Assembly (NCBI RefSeq): GCF_008831285.2
Contig: NC_045143.1
Location: forward strand, 22,200,302-22,264,301
Direction of reading: 5' to 3'
Length of the DNA: 64,000 nt
Origin: Nymphaea colorata
Lineage: Eukaryota; Streptophyta; Magnoliopsida; Nymphaeales; Nymphaeaceae
Under the pieces are notes generated by a model. That model made no database searches and was not told the DNA's origin. It saw nothing but the letters and a program-made list of their open reading frames with translations. Shown piece after piece: positions 8,928-19,563 of the stretch. A program made the position numbers and the translations under genes. Position 1 is the first letter of the stretch. Every line of letters begins with the position of its first letter.

Positions 8928-11882
8928 TGTAACGCTCGTCTTGCGCAGGTGAGCCGGATTGGGTCCAGACCCGGACCCGAACCCGTTGGCATGAAGAAGC
9001 CCGACGTGAGGGCCCTCCTCCCTCGACTTTGCCTGTTCTCCTTCGTTGTGCTCCTGGGGTTATCCGTGCCAGCGCAGAGAAGAAGTGGCGGTGGGTGGTG
9101 GAGGTGGCTGGACCGGCGGTGGCGACGGCGACTGCGTGGGTAAGCTCCCTCTCCCGCCCTCTCTGTCTGCTTCTTCTCCTCCCTCCCACGCTGCTCCTTC
9201 CTCCTTCGACAGCACCCCCCCTGCCGCATGTTCTCTTCCTCTCCCTCTCTGCTAAAGCTCCCTCCTCACCCCGTCCGTCTCCCCTTCACCATTTCTCCCA
9301 TTGCCCCGCTCGATTTCCCTTCCCTCTGTCGTTTTATTTTTTACCCGAACGCTCCCTCTTTCGTTGTCTCCCCTCCCTGTCAGCGCCCTTTTCCCTCTTT
9401 TGTTTTAGCTTTTCCCACTACTACCGTGGGTCTCTCTTACTGGCAGATTCTGTTTTTGAACTTCTTTTGGTCGATTGTTGACTCACGTATGGCTTTTGGG
9501 TCGGTTTGCAGCTAGGGGACTTGTCTTTCCCCTCATAACAGTGAATAGGAGACTTGGGAGGTGTTGACGACAGTTGATTTTTGGCTGTTTGAAGATCGAT
9601 TGAACGCTTGAGGTGGCTGTCGAAGGCGTTACATCAGTTTGGACGCCTGTTTTGGGGTGAGCGATACCTAATCAAGCTCAACTTAATGAATATTATCTAC
9701 TGAAGCATGTATAATTATTGTTTGAGCATGCTAAGAGCTTAGTATTGATTATTTGGAACACATGTTAGTGATTTTGTTTTTGGGAGAAAGCTTAGGACTA
9801 TGTTGGAAAGCGAAGATTCATACATTTGATGATCATTTAAACATGATGGATTAATTTTCGAAGCATGGTAGAGATTGTGAGGTTGTGGGGAAGATTTAGA
9901 ACAGTCTTAGGGTGCACATAGCGCATGCTTTTGTTAACGAGTGTGTCATGAAGTTAATTGCAGAAAATATACGTATTTGGATGTGACTTTGGGGTTGAAG
10001 TCTTAATTAAAGAACGTTATTGAGGAAGGTATTAGTTATGGATTGATTGATGGTTGTGGGTTTTGATATTTTGTGCCAACGTCAAGTTGTAAGGAGGAGG
10101 CCTAATGGAGAGCTTGTTGGTCGACACTACCCGTTGACCCCCTCTTGAGGCGATGACGCGTGTCTCAATGATTCTGTTTGTATTTGTTTGAATTGTTTAG
10201 GTATCTAGTAGGAATCTTACCTTTGGTTTATGTTTGTAGGTACACCGAGCACGTCCCGTCAACTTTGAGTTCAAAGCTCGAGGAGTTTTGAAGAACTTGG
10301 TGAGCGCACCACAGGTATAGCGGCATTCCAGGCAAATCCCTGTCTGAGGCCAATGTGTGATTGTGTGTTCCTAGGATCAAGAGATCCTAGGATTGTGATG
10401 TTAATAGATTGATTGCCTTGTGAATGAGTATATGTATGTTGCTTATATGATATGAATGATTTAGAAAGACTATTAGTCGTTTGTTTTGAAAATATTACGC
10501 ATTTGCATGTGCATGCTAGAATTGATAATTGTTTAGGACAGATGAGGCGGGGTATCGAGTTGAGTGTCTCCTCGACCCCAATTGTGCATTAGAAAACATC
10601 ATAGAATGATAACTGCAGAGGACAGCTACGAGCCAACCGCAGATCGAGACTACTCTCTGTGGTTTGGCTAAGTCTTCAAAAGATGTGATTGATGAGATGA
10701 TCGTTATGAATGTGTATGTTGTTGCATATACATTGCCATGGGCAATGATGCAAATGGATGATTTGGAGGGTAGTTGTACCCGTATGGTATGACAGCTAGC
10801 AATGACTGTTACTGTATATATAAACCTCATGTGGAGGTAATTAGAGGTATGGGTGCACTCGTGAAGTATACTAACCTCATGTGCTAGCCAGTCATCTTGT
10901 GAATGTATAACTATAATGATAAGATTGATTGAATAAGAGATGAGAGGCCAATGGGATGTGGCTATGTGTTTGGGAGTTGTCCCGCTTTTGCCACTGGTCT
11001 CGCCTGTTCGGAGCGCAGGCGGTGCAAGGCCCAGGGTTCTGTTGTGTGATGTGCTTGGAGCGTAGGCTCCCGCCTTTCCAACCTGGGTGTCCTAGGGAAG
11101 GCTGAGTATCTCTCCTTGGAACTCACACATCCATGGATGAGTGCTCTACCGCTACAGCGGATGGATGGATTCATACTGTTCTGGGCCACCACGGGGGTTG
11201 TCTCTCGGCTGTAGGCCGCCCGCGGTATGCACGTGCCTGTGTTTGCACCCACAGGAACTGTTAATACACTGAAGTTAATGAAAATGTGATGTATATGGTG
11301 GAATACATGTGACTGATGTGTATGTGAATGATCTGAATGCAAGTGCTATGTTTAAGCATGCTTACACATGTGATTGACATTGTATTAGTGTGGCCATCAA
11401 GTGACCTTTACGTGTCGTACTCTAACACGACATGATGATAGATGGGTTGATATTTGTTCTCTTATTTGAGCCTTACTTGAGAAGGTTTGACATTTTCCTG
11501 GCTTGTTGCCGTATTGCGAAGGCTGAGCCTTCATTTGCTTTCTTTTTTAGGTTTTGGCAGACCAGGGGCAGCAAGTTGAGCAGATGACTTCACTCACGTC
11601 CTACTGGGGAGGTTTTGGGTTTTGTTTGTATAGTGCCGACACGTCTTGCTTCGTATGTATTGATGTCTTATTTTGTTAGGCATCGATGTTAGAATTTTGG
11701 GGCATTTTTGTCATGTATAGGGATGTGATATTGTGTGAAATGATGTTGTTCTATAAATGAAAGTTCGCCACATTGTTTTGAATTACTTGGCTCATTTCTT
11801 TTGAATTGTTGTGTAGTCACACCTCGATGTTTGATGTTTAGAAAAAAAAAATGGTTGAGTGTCAAAAGGTCGGGGTGTGACA
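8928..11882 (+). repeat. Right (3') LTR of element A
   Basis: 2955 bp, TG...CA, aligned throughout with 1095-4055. Differences are scattered substitutions plus a few short indels, for example an 11-bp loss near 9860. It keeps a TATA-like TATAAATG at 11752. Confidence 0.93.
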
Positions 11883-11887
11883 TTTAT

Positions 11888-12536
11888 GGCACAATGGCTT
11901 AAGGAATTGATCTATCCATGCCTTTAAAACTTTTACAGCAGGTATTTCTTAGCAGTAAATTGCAAACTAGGAAGATACAAAACAGCTAGCTCATTAAATA
12001 CATTAATGGCGTGTGGGCAATGGAGGAGGCAGGTGTGAGCTGATTTATATCTGTCAACATAAACCATCTTATCTATACATCAATACCTCCATAATTTACA
12101 TTTATATTACATATATATACTCCTTAAAAATCAGTTTTTAAACCGAATAAGTGAAAGGCAATTTGGGTATTATGACATTCTACATGCAACAGTGAAATGC
12201 CATAATAAATAACCTACTTTAGTCGAGAATCACTTGACTCACCAAATCCAAAAATCAGCCAAAAACAGACACAAAGTCATTAGTTGATAAAATAAACTAA
12301 AACAATGCACACAAAATAATTTTAAAATAACAAATTTATAAAAATATTCTAGGAAAAAGCAAAAAATTGACTATTGTGCACTCTTTAATTAGTTTGCCAT
12401 CCATTCTCTTGGAGTCAACTGATTATTCCGCCTAATTCTAGCAGCATTAATTGTGGAAAACCACAAGATGGGTCAAGAGATCTTCACTCGCTCAAATATG
12501 TGAAATCATGTCATTTTTTATGTGTCAACGTGCGTG

Positions 12537-12577
<41 letters not shown>

Positions 12578-12814
12578 CCCTAGCTATCTTGAGTCACCTA
12601 GCCATCTAGCCAACCATTTAAAGCAAATAAATGGTTGAAAGAAAAACAAGGAGAAAAAAAGTATAAACTAATATTAGATGATGAAAATGCCCATCATATT
12701 TTTCTCTTAACCGGCCATCAATTTGGATCGAACAATATATGTTAAATGGATGATTGACTCTTAATTAACCTATATATGGGGTTTTAATGTTAGATCACTT
12801 GCATGTTTCATGGC
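11888..12814. other. AT-rich spacer
   Basis: No coding segment recognised. It holds a compound CA/TA microsatellite at 12537-12577. The sequence just after it (about 12580-12660) resembles the one after another TA microsatellite near 19420-19500. Confidence 0.6.
12537..12577. repeat. Compound (CA)n(TA)n microsatellite
   Basis: An uninterrupted CA run is followed by a TA run. Confidence 0.95.
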
Positions 12815-13199
12815 TAGGGCTGAACACGAGTCAAGTCGAGCCCGAGTTTGGCCAGCTCAAGCTTGGCTCGACTCTTGTTTTGGTCAGCTCGAGCTCGGCT
12901 CAAACTTGAGTCGAGCTTTACAATGATAGCTCTAGCTGTACTTGATCAATTGTGTTCGAGCTTGAGATTGACTCTACCGACTTGTTTAACTCGATTAATT
13001 GCTTGTTCGAGTTGCTTCTGCTGTGGAAGGCGACATTGCTTCGTGTATGGAATATGGAAGAAGATGGCAGTAGCATTAGGTAGTTCTGCAAAGGAGAATG
13101 AAACAATCATATGTTACAAAAATCTAAAATAAAAAAAAAACGATCTTCATATCGAGCCAAATGCCTGAAAACCTCAAATGGGTTTCTGTTTCCAAAACA

Positions 13200-13395
13200 C
13201 TTGCTCGAGCGACATTTGAGGAAGAACAAACCCTTGCTTGAGCAAGGGTCTGAGAGAGAACAGAGGTCAAAGAGAAAACAGACATTCGCTCGAGCGAGGG
13301 TCTGTGGAATTCAGAGACCATTGCTTGTTTCGCTCGAGCCCCTCACCGAGGGTTTCGAGCAAGGTCAGTTCTCAAGTGAAACCCTTGCTCGAGCA
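13200..13395. repeat. Cluster of GCTCGAGC palindromes
   Basis: GCTCGAGC-type words (some with one change) occur at about 13202, 13233, 13284, 13341 and 13388. Several are embedded in CCTTGCTYGAGCAAGGGTC-like hyphenated palindromes. They sit in the interior of the TIR element. Confidence 0.7.
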
Positions 13396-13472
13396 GAGAT
13401 TATTATTGGGTTTTTGAGTTCCTCACTTATCTGAGGGAGAGAGGGTTTTGAGAAACCTTGTTTTCTTTGATT

Positions 13473-13473
<1 letters not shown>

Positions 13474-13519
<46 letters not shown>
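13474..13519. repeat. (AG)n microsatellite
   Basis: About 23 uninterrupted AG units. Confidence 0.95.
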
Positions 13520-13522
<3 letters not shown>

Positions 13523-14160
13523 TACCATTGTTGCAGGTTGGTTACCATCAGCAGTTCCACCGATCGCCGGATGCCGGTGCTGATCGAAGGAGTTTGTTGG
13601 CATCGGAGGATGAAAAAGGAAGAGAGTGAAAAGAGAAAAAAAGATGAAAAAATGAAACAATGAAGAAAACAATAAATGGGTTCAATGTTCACTAGTGTTA
13701 CTATTCACCCACAGTTTTTTTCCAAGTGAGAGAAGGGGAGAGTAGAGGTATAGGAGAGGCCAAAAGCAAGAGGGTGTACCTTGGCCTGCAGTTTGGAGGA
13801 GTCGTGCGGGTTCACGAGAATGAAGGAGAAAGCAAGTGAGGAAAGAGAAAAAGAAAGGAAAAATCAAGCATCACGGAAGAACCGAGGAAGAATATCCGTT
13901 ACTCAAGCTAACGAACCCAGTTGGGTTAAACGAGCTTCATTAAACGAACTTGAACTGGACTCGATGAAATAAACAAGCTGAACTATCTACTCAAGCTCGG
14001 CTCGTTGAGTAGAAAAGCGGGCTATTTAATGAGAGTTGCTTGACTCGTTTTTCACCCCTCTAAGTGACAAATCTTGAGTACTGTCTGCTAATGAAAAGAA
14101 AAAAAAAGCAAGTCAGCTTTAATCAGACTTTCCGGCCCATGGAACTTAACAGCAGGACAA

Positions 14161-14446
14161 AAACGCCCTTTTACAAGGACTAAACAATAAAAATGAAAAA
14201 AAAAACCATTTTTTGAATGACAGTTTTATTCTTGAGGGGTTTGATTACTCCGGATTTGAAATCCACGCATTAACATGTAACACGCTTTTACTGATATGAC
14301 AAAAAAAAAAGCCCATCTACAAGGACAAAACACGATCAAAGCGAAAAAAAAAAACCATTTTTTGAGTGACAGTTTTATTCTTGAAGGGTTTGATTGCTCC
14401 AAATTTGAAATCCACAAATATGATGTAACATGTTTTTACTAATCTA
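14161..14446. repeat. Two-copy tandem duplication, period about 146 bp
   Basis: Unit 1 (about 14161-14306) and unit 2 (about 14307-14446) share GCCC...TACAAGGAC, an A run, CCATTTTTTGA, GACAGTTTTATTCTTGA and GAAATCCAC in the same order. They differ by scattered substitutions. Confidence 0.85.
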
Positions 14447-15303
14447 TGGTAAAAAATCCATAGTTCGTCAGACTAAGGACTCAAGATCTTCATTTTACTT
14501 CTTGGCATTGAGAAAAAAAAAAAAGGTTTTAAGATGGGAGAGGGAGGGTTTTACGTTAAACCCATGTATTTCAAATCCTGAGGATATAAACTCCCAATAA
14601 TCTATCAAACGGATAGGAACCTGCCCCATGGAACGAATTAGTTGATCATTCGAACGTCAATGGATCCACTTCACACTAAAAAATTCGACCCATCACTAAG
14701 TCAGATTTGATCCGTTTGCACTCTACACTTTTGTGGCACCATTTGAGGCCGGAACCGACAGCAAAGTACACGATCCGGTCTAGTTCATCTACCAATGTGT
14801 GGGCATAGACAGGAGAATTGCATGTGAACAGGCAAATTCTCTTTGAACAAGGAAGTCAATGAATGACCAGTGGGAACAGAGGATTTTGAGGGCTGTTTCC
14901 TCCCCTTGAAAATAATGTCTTAACCACTTGTGGACAATCCCAAGAAATGTACTCGTCAACAATTAATGTCTCTCTCATAGATGGTGCGGCTTCCATGTTC
15001 ATGAGCCGTAATTTTCTGCATGCCTACGTACGATCCAAAGACCAAGAGAAACGATGATAGGAAAATAATTAGTAAGCTAAACGTACTTTGTGATTAAAAT
15101 TCTGACGGGAAGATGCATGCCTGAGAATATTGGTAAGTCCAATGAAGAAAAATATTGCCATGCAATTCAATTTCTGTCCAAGCACAGGAATTATGGGCTG
15201 ATTATAATGACTCACATATATTTGATAGATGAAGAAATAGATCATTGATTAATTTTGACTTTAATTTTCTTGCTATTTAAGTGCTCATGCTTGCTTGCTT
15301 CAA
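14447..15303. other. Spacer without recognised genes
   Basis: Read on both strands; only short open frames and A runs. Nothing recognised. Confidence 0.6.
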
Positions 15304-15555
15304 GGGGCATGGCGCAATGGCGGCTCACACTTAAGAGTCTAAGGTTTAAACCTTGGATGGATATCACGCTCCGGTGTACTATTTGGTTTGGCATGAAAAC
15401 GGTGATAAGCATGACAACCGGGTGGTTGAGGGTTGTACTGTAGATCAAGGTAAACCCTAAAACAAGCCAGAACTTTGGGAGTATAACTGTATAATCTTGG
15501 GATCAGTTTTACATCGAAGGTAGTTTCTTTGAAGTAAACATTAAAAAAAAAAAAA
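15304..15555 (+). mobile_element. SINE-like retroposon, tRNA-derived
   Basis: The unit begins GGGGCATGGCGCAATGGCGG. An A-box-like TGGCGCAATGG lies at 15310-15320 and a B-box-like GGTTTAAACC at 15343-15352, the spacing expected of a Pol III internal promoter. It ends in an A13 tract (15543-15555). CTTCAA occurs both immediately before (15298-15303) and just after (15557-15562) the unit, as a possible short target duplication. Both boxes differ from consensus, so it is probably an inactive copy. Confidence 0.5.
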
Positions 15556-18342
15556 TCTTCAATTGAACCTTTTTTTTTTTTTAACGAAGAAGATCTTAGA
15601 GGCTGAACATTCACGAACACTTACGTGACATTGATTTTTGAAGAAAAGTCTCATGGCTTCAAGAGGTGACAAAGGTCGTCAAATAAAAGAAATGCGATCA
15701 GCTTAAGCAACCATCCATAAAAAATGGCCGTATTTGGAAAGAATTTTCTTCTCAGACCCTTAAAAGTAAAGACCGGCTTGTGCAACGTAATTGAACAATT
15801 CAATGTTGCAGCTTTGAAAGACTCTTGACTCAATTAACTGATATATATGCAAATTAATTCAAATGAAGTTCAGAAGATTGGACAAGTATATACATTAATA
15901 TCTTTTTAAAATTTTTAATTAACCGAAAAATTCTGCATGTGCGGACTTGATTAAACATTAAAAAAAAAACAGCTTCAATATGAAAGAAAATTAGTACAAA
16001 TTTGATAAGATCAAATATATTCAACAATACCAGTATGAGTTGGTGTCCAAATCCATGGAGGTGGACCTGATTGATAAGCTTATGTTGAAAACCACTCCTT
16101 AGGTATCAAACTCTTGACCTGTGTATGCAGTATATGAGCAGTTACATGCACACAAACCCACAAAAACTTTTTATTTTTATATAGATACTTCATGATAAGT
16201 TTTTTCATTTGCATATTGGTGTTTCTTAAAAAATTAATTTTTTAATAAAAAATTTAAAATTTTATAATTAATGCTGTTTAATCAGAAATTTTCTAACTCC
16301 ACCCTCGAGGTGAGTAGTGTCGGGAACAGTGGTAAAATATCTTGCAATATATATATATATATATATAATCATCTTATTAATGACATGATTGCCAAGGCCC
16401 AAGGCTTATCCCCATAACTCACATTATTTAAAAATGTTTTTTAAATCATTAACATTGATAAAACATTTACAGCCTTGGACCAAGAAAATTTAGTTAAAGA
16501 GTGAATGAGTGAAGGTTATGATGCTGATCATGGCCGTGCTTCTCTTGGCGCAACCTGTTAAGAGTCGAGATGAGCATCGAAACCAGTTAAGAAGGTAGCG
16601 ATCCGGAGAAGAAAATAACAATGTTCAGCCCATGTTTTGATTAATGGATGGATAACTTTACTCCATTTAAATGTTAAGTTCATCATATACAAGACAAACA
16701 CTACAAAGTGAAGAAGCAGCTGCTCATGAATTCTTTTCACTGCAATTGAGCGTGAAGAAAGTTTCTCACTTTCATCACCAGGCTTCAGGGTGAAAATGCG
16801 TCCTTAGTGAACATACAGGGAGCGCGCAGGGTACCAGAATTTAAGCATGGCCTAAAGGAAAGACTACAGCAGTTATCTTTGAAACTTCTTTTCTTTTCCC
16901 ATGAAAATTCACTTGGTAGGGAAAATTACCTTAAAAGAACGTCAAAAACTTGCTAGCATGGCAGAAATCTGTCACACTTCATTTTGCTGTATAATCAAAT
17001 TCTTGTGATCAAAACGATCATAATTATTATTGATAGTACCTTGCATTGGAACCATGTGTTTTCAGACCAGCATGCCTTCTGTTCAATGCAGAATTAACCT
17101 TTCTACAGATTGAAGACTTAAAAAAAAGGGAAACGTCAAGGGGTGTGAGTTTTGTGAGGAAAACTTAACAGCGCGAAACCTTTTTCAAACGGAAAAATTC
17201 AAGCTCGCCACAAGTTTCTTGAATCATATTCTTGTCCATCGATTAACTTACATGAGAAATTAAGATTCCAAGCAAATAATAGGCAGAGCAGGAGGGAAAG
17301 AGACGAAATTTGCGACTTTGATCCAATGGAACAAAAAGCATACATAGTTAATTAGCACGAACATATCAAACAAAGAATATTAGGTAAACCAAGTGAGCAA
17401 ATTAAGAATGGAACCAGGTACGGCTTGAGACAATCTCTTTGTGCATTTTGTTTCTATGAAAGAATTGTAAAGGCCGTCTACGGCTTCCTTCTTCTTCCCC
17501 TATGACTGTCGAGCACCCCTTAGTAATTTCTTCTGACATGTACAGATCTTCAATTAAAGAAGAGAAAAGGAAGATCAAATGGTTTCTGCTGAGTTTTCAT
17601 TGTAAGATTAGACACTAATAAAGACGGTAAGTGAACATGTATAGATGGTTTCTTTGATAATCTTCAGGAAGATTACTACTTTTTCTGAAGTTGGAAAATC
17701 GCCATTGATTAACAGTAATATACGTTTGAGGGCAGATTCTCTTCTCGCTGTTCCCTTCATCTCAGAGTTTTGATCACTGTCGTAGTAGCGACTAAGTACC
17801 ACAGGCGCGTCAGGCTAAATCCGAAAGGCTACGTCCTCCGCTCCTAAAGTGGTTGCTTTCTCTTTAATCGAAAAGATTCTTCATAACTTTTGAGCTAATT
17901 TGCAACATAACATGGACGACAGAGTTCTACCTAAACCTTATAAAGCAATTCCTTGGGTAGTTCCTTGATCCAGAGTTTCACTGTTCAACACAATTGTATT
18001 GGCAGCAGCAATCCAGCCAAGTTTCTTGAACCCGCCGATCTGCTTCCCGAAAATGAAAGCAAGTGAACATGCACAAGCAACAAGCTCTTTCAATATATGA
18101 TAACAAATAAATGAAGAGATGATTAATTGGCTACCATGTAGTAGGGCTGAGTTAAAACTTGAGCGCTGGTATTAATAAATGATTCTTAAATACAGAAGAG
18201 CTTGGGAACAACCTAAAAAGAAAAAAAGAAAAAAGAAAAAAATCATCAGCAATTATGTCTTACTCAAATACACATCAAGTCATGCTGAGAGAAATCCCAA
18301 GCTCTTTTTCCGTTGCTTTCTTTCCTTGTTCGGTCTTGCTCA
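15556..18342. other. Spacer 3' of the zinc-finger gene
   Basis: AT-rich, with a TA microsatellite at about 16348-16367. No conserved protein segment or RNA gene was recognised on either strand. The open frames are all short and unlike any family I know. Confidence 0.55.
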
Positions 18343-18789
18343 TCAAGTACTTGTGGATTGCCCGAGCCGGAGCTCGAGATCAAGCCCCCCCACCATCGAA
18401 TTTTCCTGAAGATCTACTTGCCTCCTCATCCTGGCGAGCCTCCTCACTGCGAGGCCATGAGCGAGATCGCCGGAGCCCAAGTGATCCCTCAGCTCCTGGT
18501 GGGGAGCAAACGTCATGGTTGAAGGATCGAAGACCAACTTGTTGTATAGCAGGCTCTGCTCGAAAGCCCAGAACCGGTGGCCAGACAAGGGGTCGGAGAA
18601 CAGGTTCGTCGGAAAGTGGGTGCGGAGGCGTGCCCGCTCTCGCCGGTGCAGGTTCATGTGGCCGCCGAGCGCCTGAGCGGAGCTGAATTTCCGGTGGCAG
18701 AAGGTGCAGGAGAAGGAGCGGTCCTGATAGGTGGACGCCGTCATGGTTGCCGGGAGATCGAGGAGAAGCAGTTGATCTTCGTTACGCAT
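18343..18789 (-). CDS. SUPERMAN-type C2H2 zinc-finger transcriptional repressor
   Basis: An intact single-exon frame of 148 residues plus TGA. One plant Q-type zinc finger spans residues 28-48, with Cys28, Cys31, His44 and His48 and the diagnostic QALGGH at 39-44. A basic stretch (RRERARLR, 49-56) follows directly, as in SUPERMAN-family DNA-binding domains. The C-terminus carries an EAR-type repression motif, LDLELRLG (136-143), which in this family recruits TOPLESS co-repressors. Family members are small, usually intronless nuclear proteins acting in organ boundary, flower or trichome development. The first ATG in frame is at 18789; the frame stays open upstream to about 18828 but without ATG. 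A second Met at residue 16 is a possible alternative start. No TE fragment lies immediately next to it. Paralogue identity cannot be settled, so no symbol is given. Confidence 0.88.
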   Translation of the reverse strand: MRNEDQLLLLDLPATMTASTYQDRSFSCTFCHRKFSSAQALGGHMNLHRRERARLRTHFPTNLFSDPLSGHRFWAFEQSLLYNKLVFDPSTMTFAPHQELRDHLGSGDLAHGLAVRRLARMRRQVDLQENSMVGGLDLELRLGQSTST

Positions 18790-19115
18790 ATGCCGATGGC
18801 GCAGAAGCTGCCACCACCGAGAGGCCAATTTATTGAAAGAAAACTCTGTACTTGCATTACGTCGGTTGACCTGAAAACACTTCCTTTCTTTTTATTCTAT
18901 TATTTTTTCTAAAGTTTCTCTGGCAAGAATGTTCTCTATCATGCGAGACTTTTCTCTTTTTTTTTTTCTCCGTCCAAAAAAGAACTAGGACTTGATCTCA
19001 TCCTAAGATCTGTTCAAACCTGGTAACTTAACCTGTGGAACTTATCTGTCTCTGGAAGTAGTAGACCGGGACGGCAGGGTCAGGATCCAAGTCCAAATAG
19101 TCAAGGACCCATCAC

Positions 19116-19117
<2 letters not shown>

Positions 19118-19166
<49 letters not shown>
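19118..19166. repeat. (AT)n microsatellite
   Basis: An uninterrupted AT run of about 49 bp, in the 5' flank of the zinc-finger gene. Confidence 0.95.
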
Positions 19167-19167
<1 letters not shown>

Positions 19168-19365
19168 CGTATTAGTCAAAAGTTTTGACCGTTCTCTCTG
19201 CTAATGTCTCACCTTAGATCCCGCGTCGTTCGACTTGGGAACCGTAATATGCTGACTTGAACTGTGCACACAATGAATGTGGACCCGATGGGGGCGCTAA
19301 AGTTCCCACCTTGTCAGGTCAGGACGGAACCAAATTGGACCAAGTGACGCCTAACCCATTCAAAG

Positions 19366-19419
19366 TCTCTCTCTCTCTCTCTCTCTCTCTCACATATATA
19401 TATATATATATATATATAT
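19366..19419. repeat. Compound (CT)n / (AT)n microsatellite
   Basis: CT run 19366-19391, then AT run 19394-19419. Confidence 0.95.
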
Positions 19420-19532
19420 GACAATTTTGACTATCAAAATCACTCATCCATCTAATCAAAATCATTTAAACAAATGGTTAAAAGAAGAATAAGAAAAAAA
19501 ATGTGTGAAGCTTATTTTTTTCTAACAACAAC

Positions 19533-19535
<3 letters not shown>

Positions 19536-19563
<28 letters not shown>
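19536..19563. repeat. (AT)n microsatellite
   Basis: An uninterrupted AT run, about 120 bp after the previous one. Confidence 0.93.

Larger units (their letters stand above)
1095..11882 (+). mobile_element. Element A: full-length Ty3/gypsy chromovirus, coding region decayed
   Basis: Two long LTRs (1095-4055 and 8928-11882) begin TGTAACGC and end GGGTGTGACA. They are flanked by an exact 5-bp duplication TTTAT (1090-1094 and 11883-11887). Internal order is primer site, gag with a CCHC knuckle, protease, reverse transcriptase, RNase H, integrase, a chromodomain-like tail and a polypurine tract. That is the standard order of plant chromoviruses; LTRs of about 3 kb and the tail suggest the Tekay/Del group. 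The LTRs are still very similar by eye, so insertion is fairly recent. At least six in-frame stops and several frameshifts make it non-autonomous. Element B is a diverged member of the same or a sister family. Confidence 0.92.
12815..14062. mobile_element. Non-autonomous TIR element (hAT-like?), decayed
   Basis: The left end starts TAGGGCTGAACACGAGTCAA. The right end, read in reverse complement, is TAGAGGGGTGAAAAACGAGT followed by CAAG, giving imperfect terminal inverted repeats of about 20 bp. Both subterminal regions are rich in TCGAG/CTCGGCTCG words, a pattern seen in plant hAT-like non-autonomous elements. No convincing 8-bp target duplication was found, so the superfamily is a guess. The interior holds no transposase; it contains a cluster of TGCTCGAGC-type palindromes (13200-13395) and a GA microsatellite. 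Confidence 0.5.

Noticed and set aside
13448-13692. Frames with Arg-Glu or Leu-Ser repeats
   Set aside because: Produced by the AG microsatellite at 13474-13519.
18577-18912. Plus-strand frames opposite the zinc-finger gene
   Set aside because: Antisense shadows of the GC-rich zinc-finger coding region; no domain on the plus strand.
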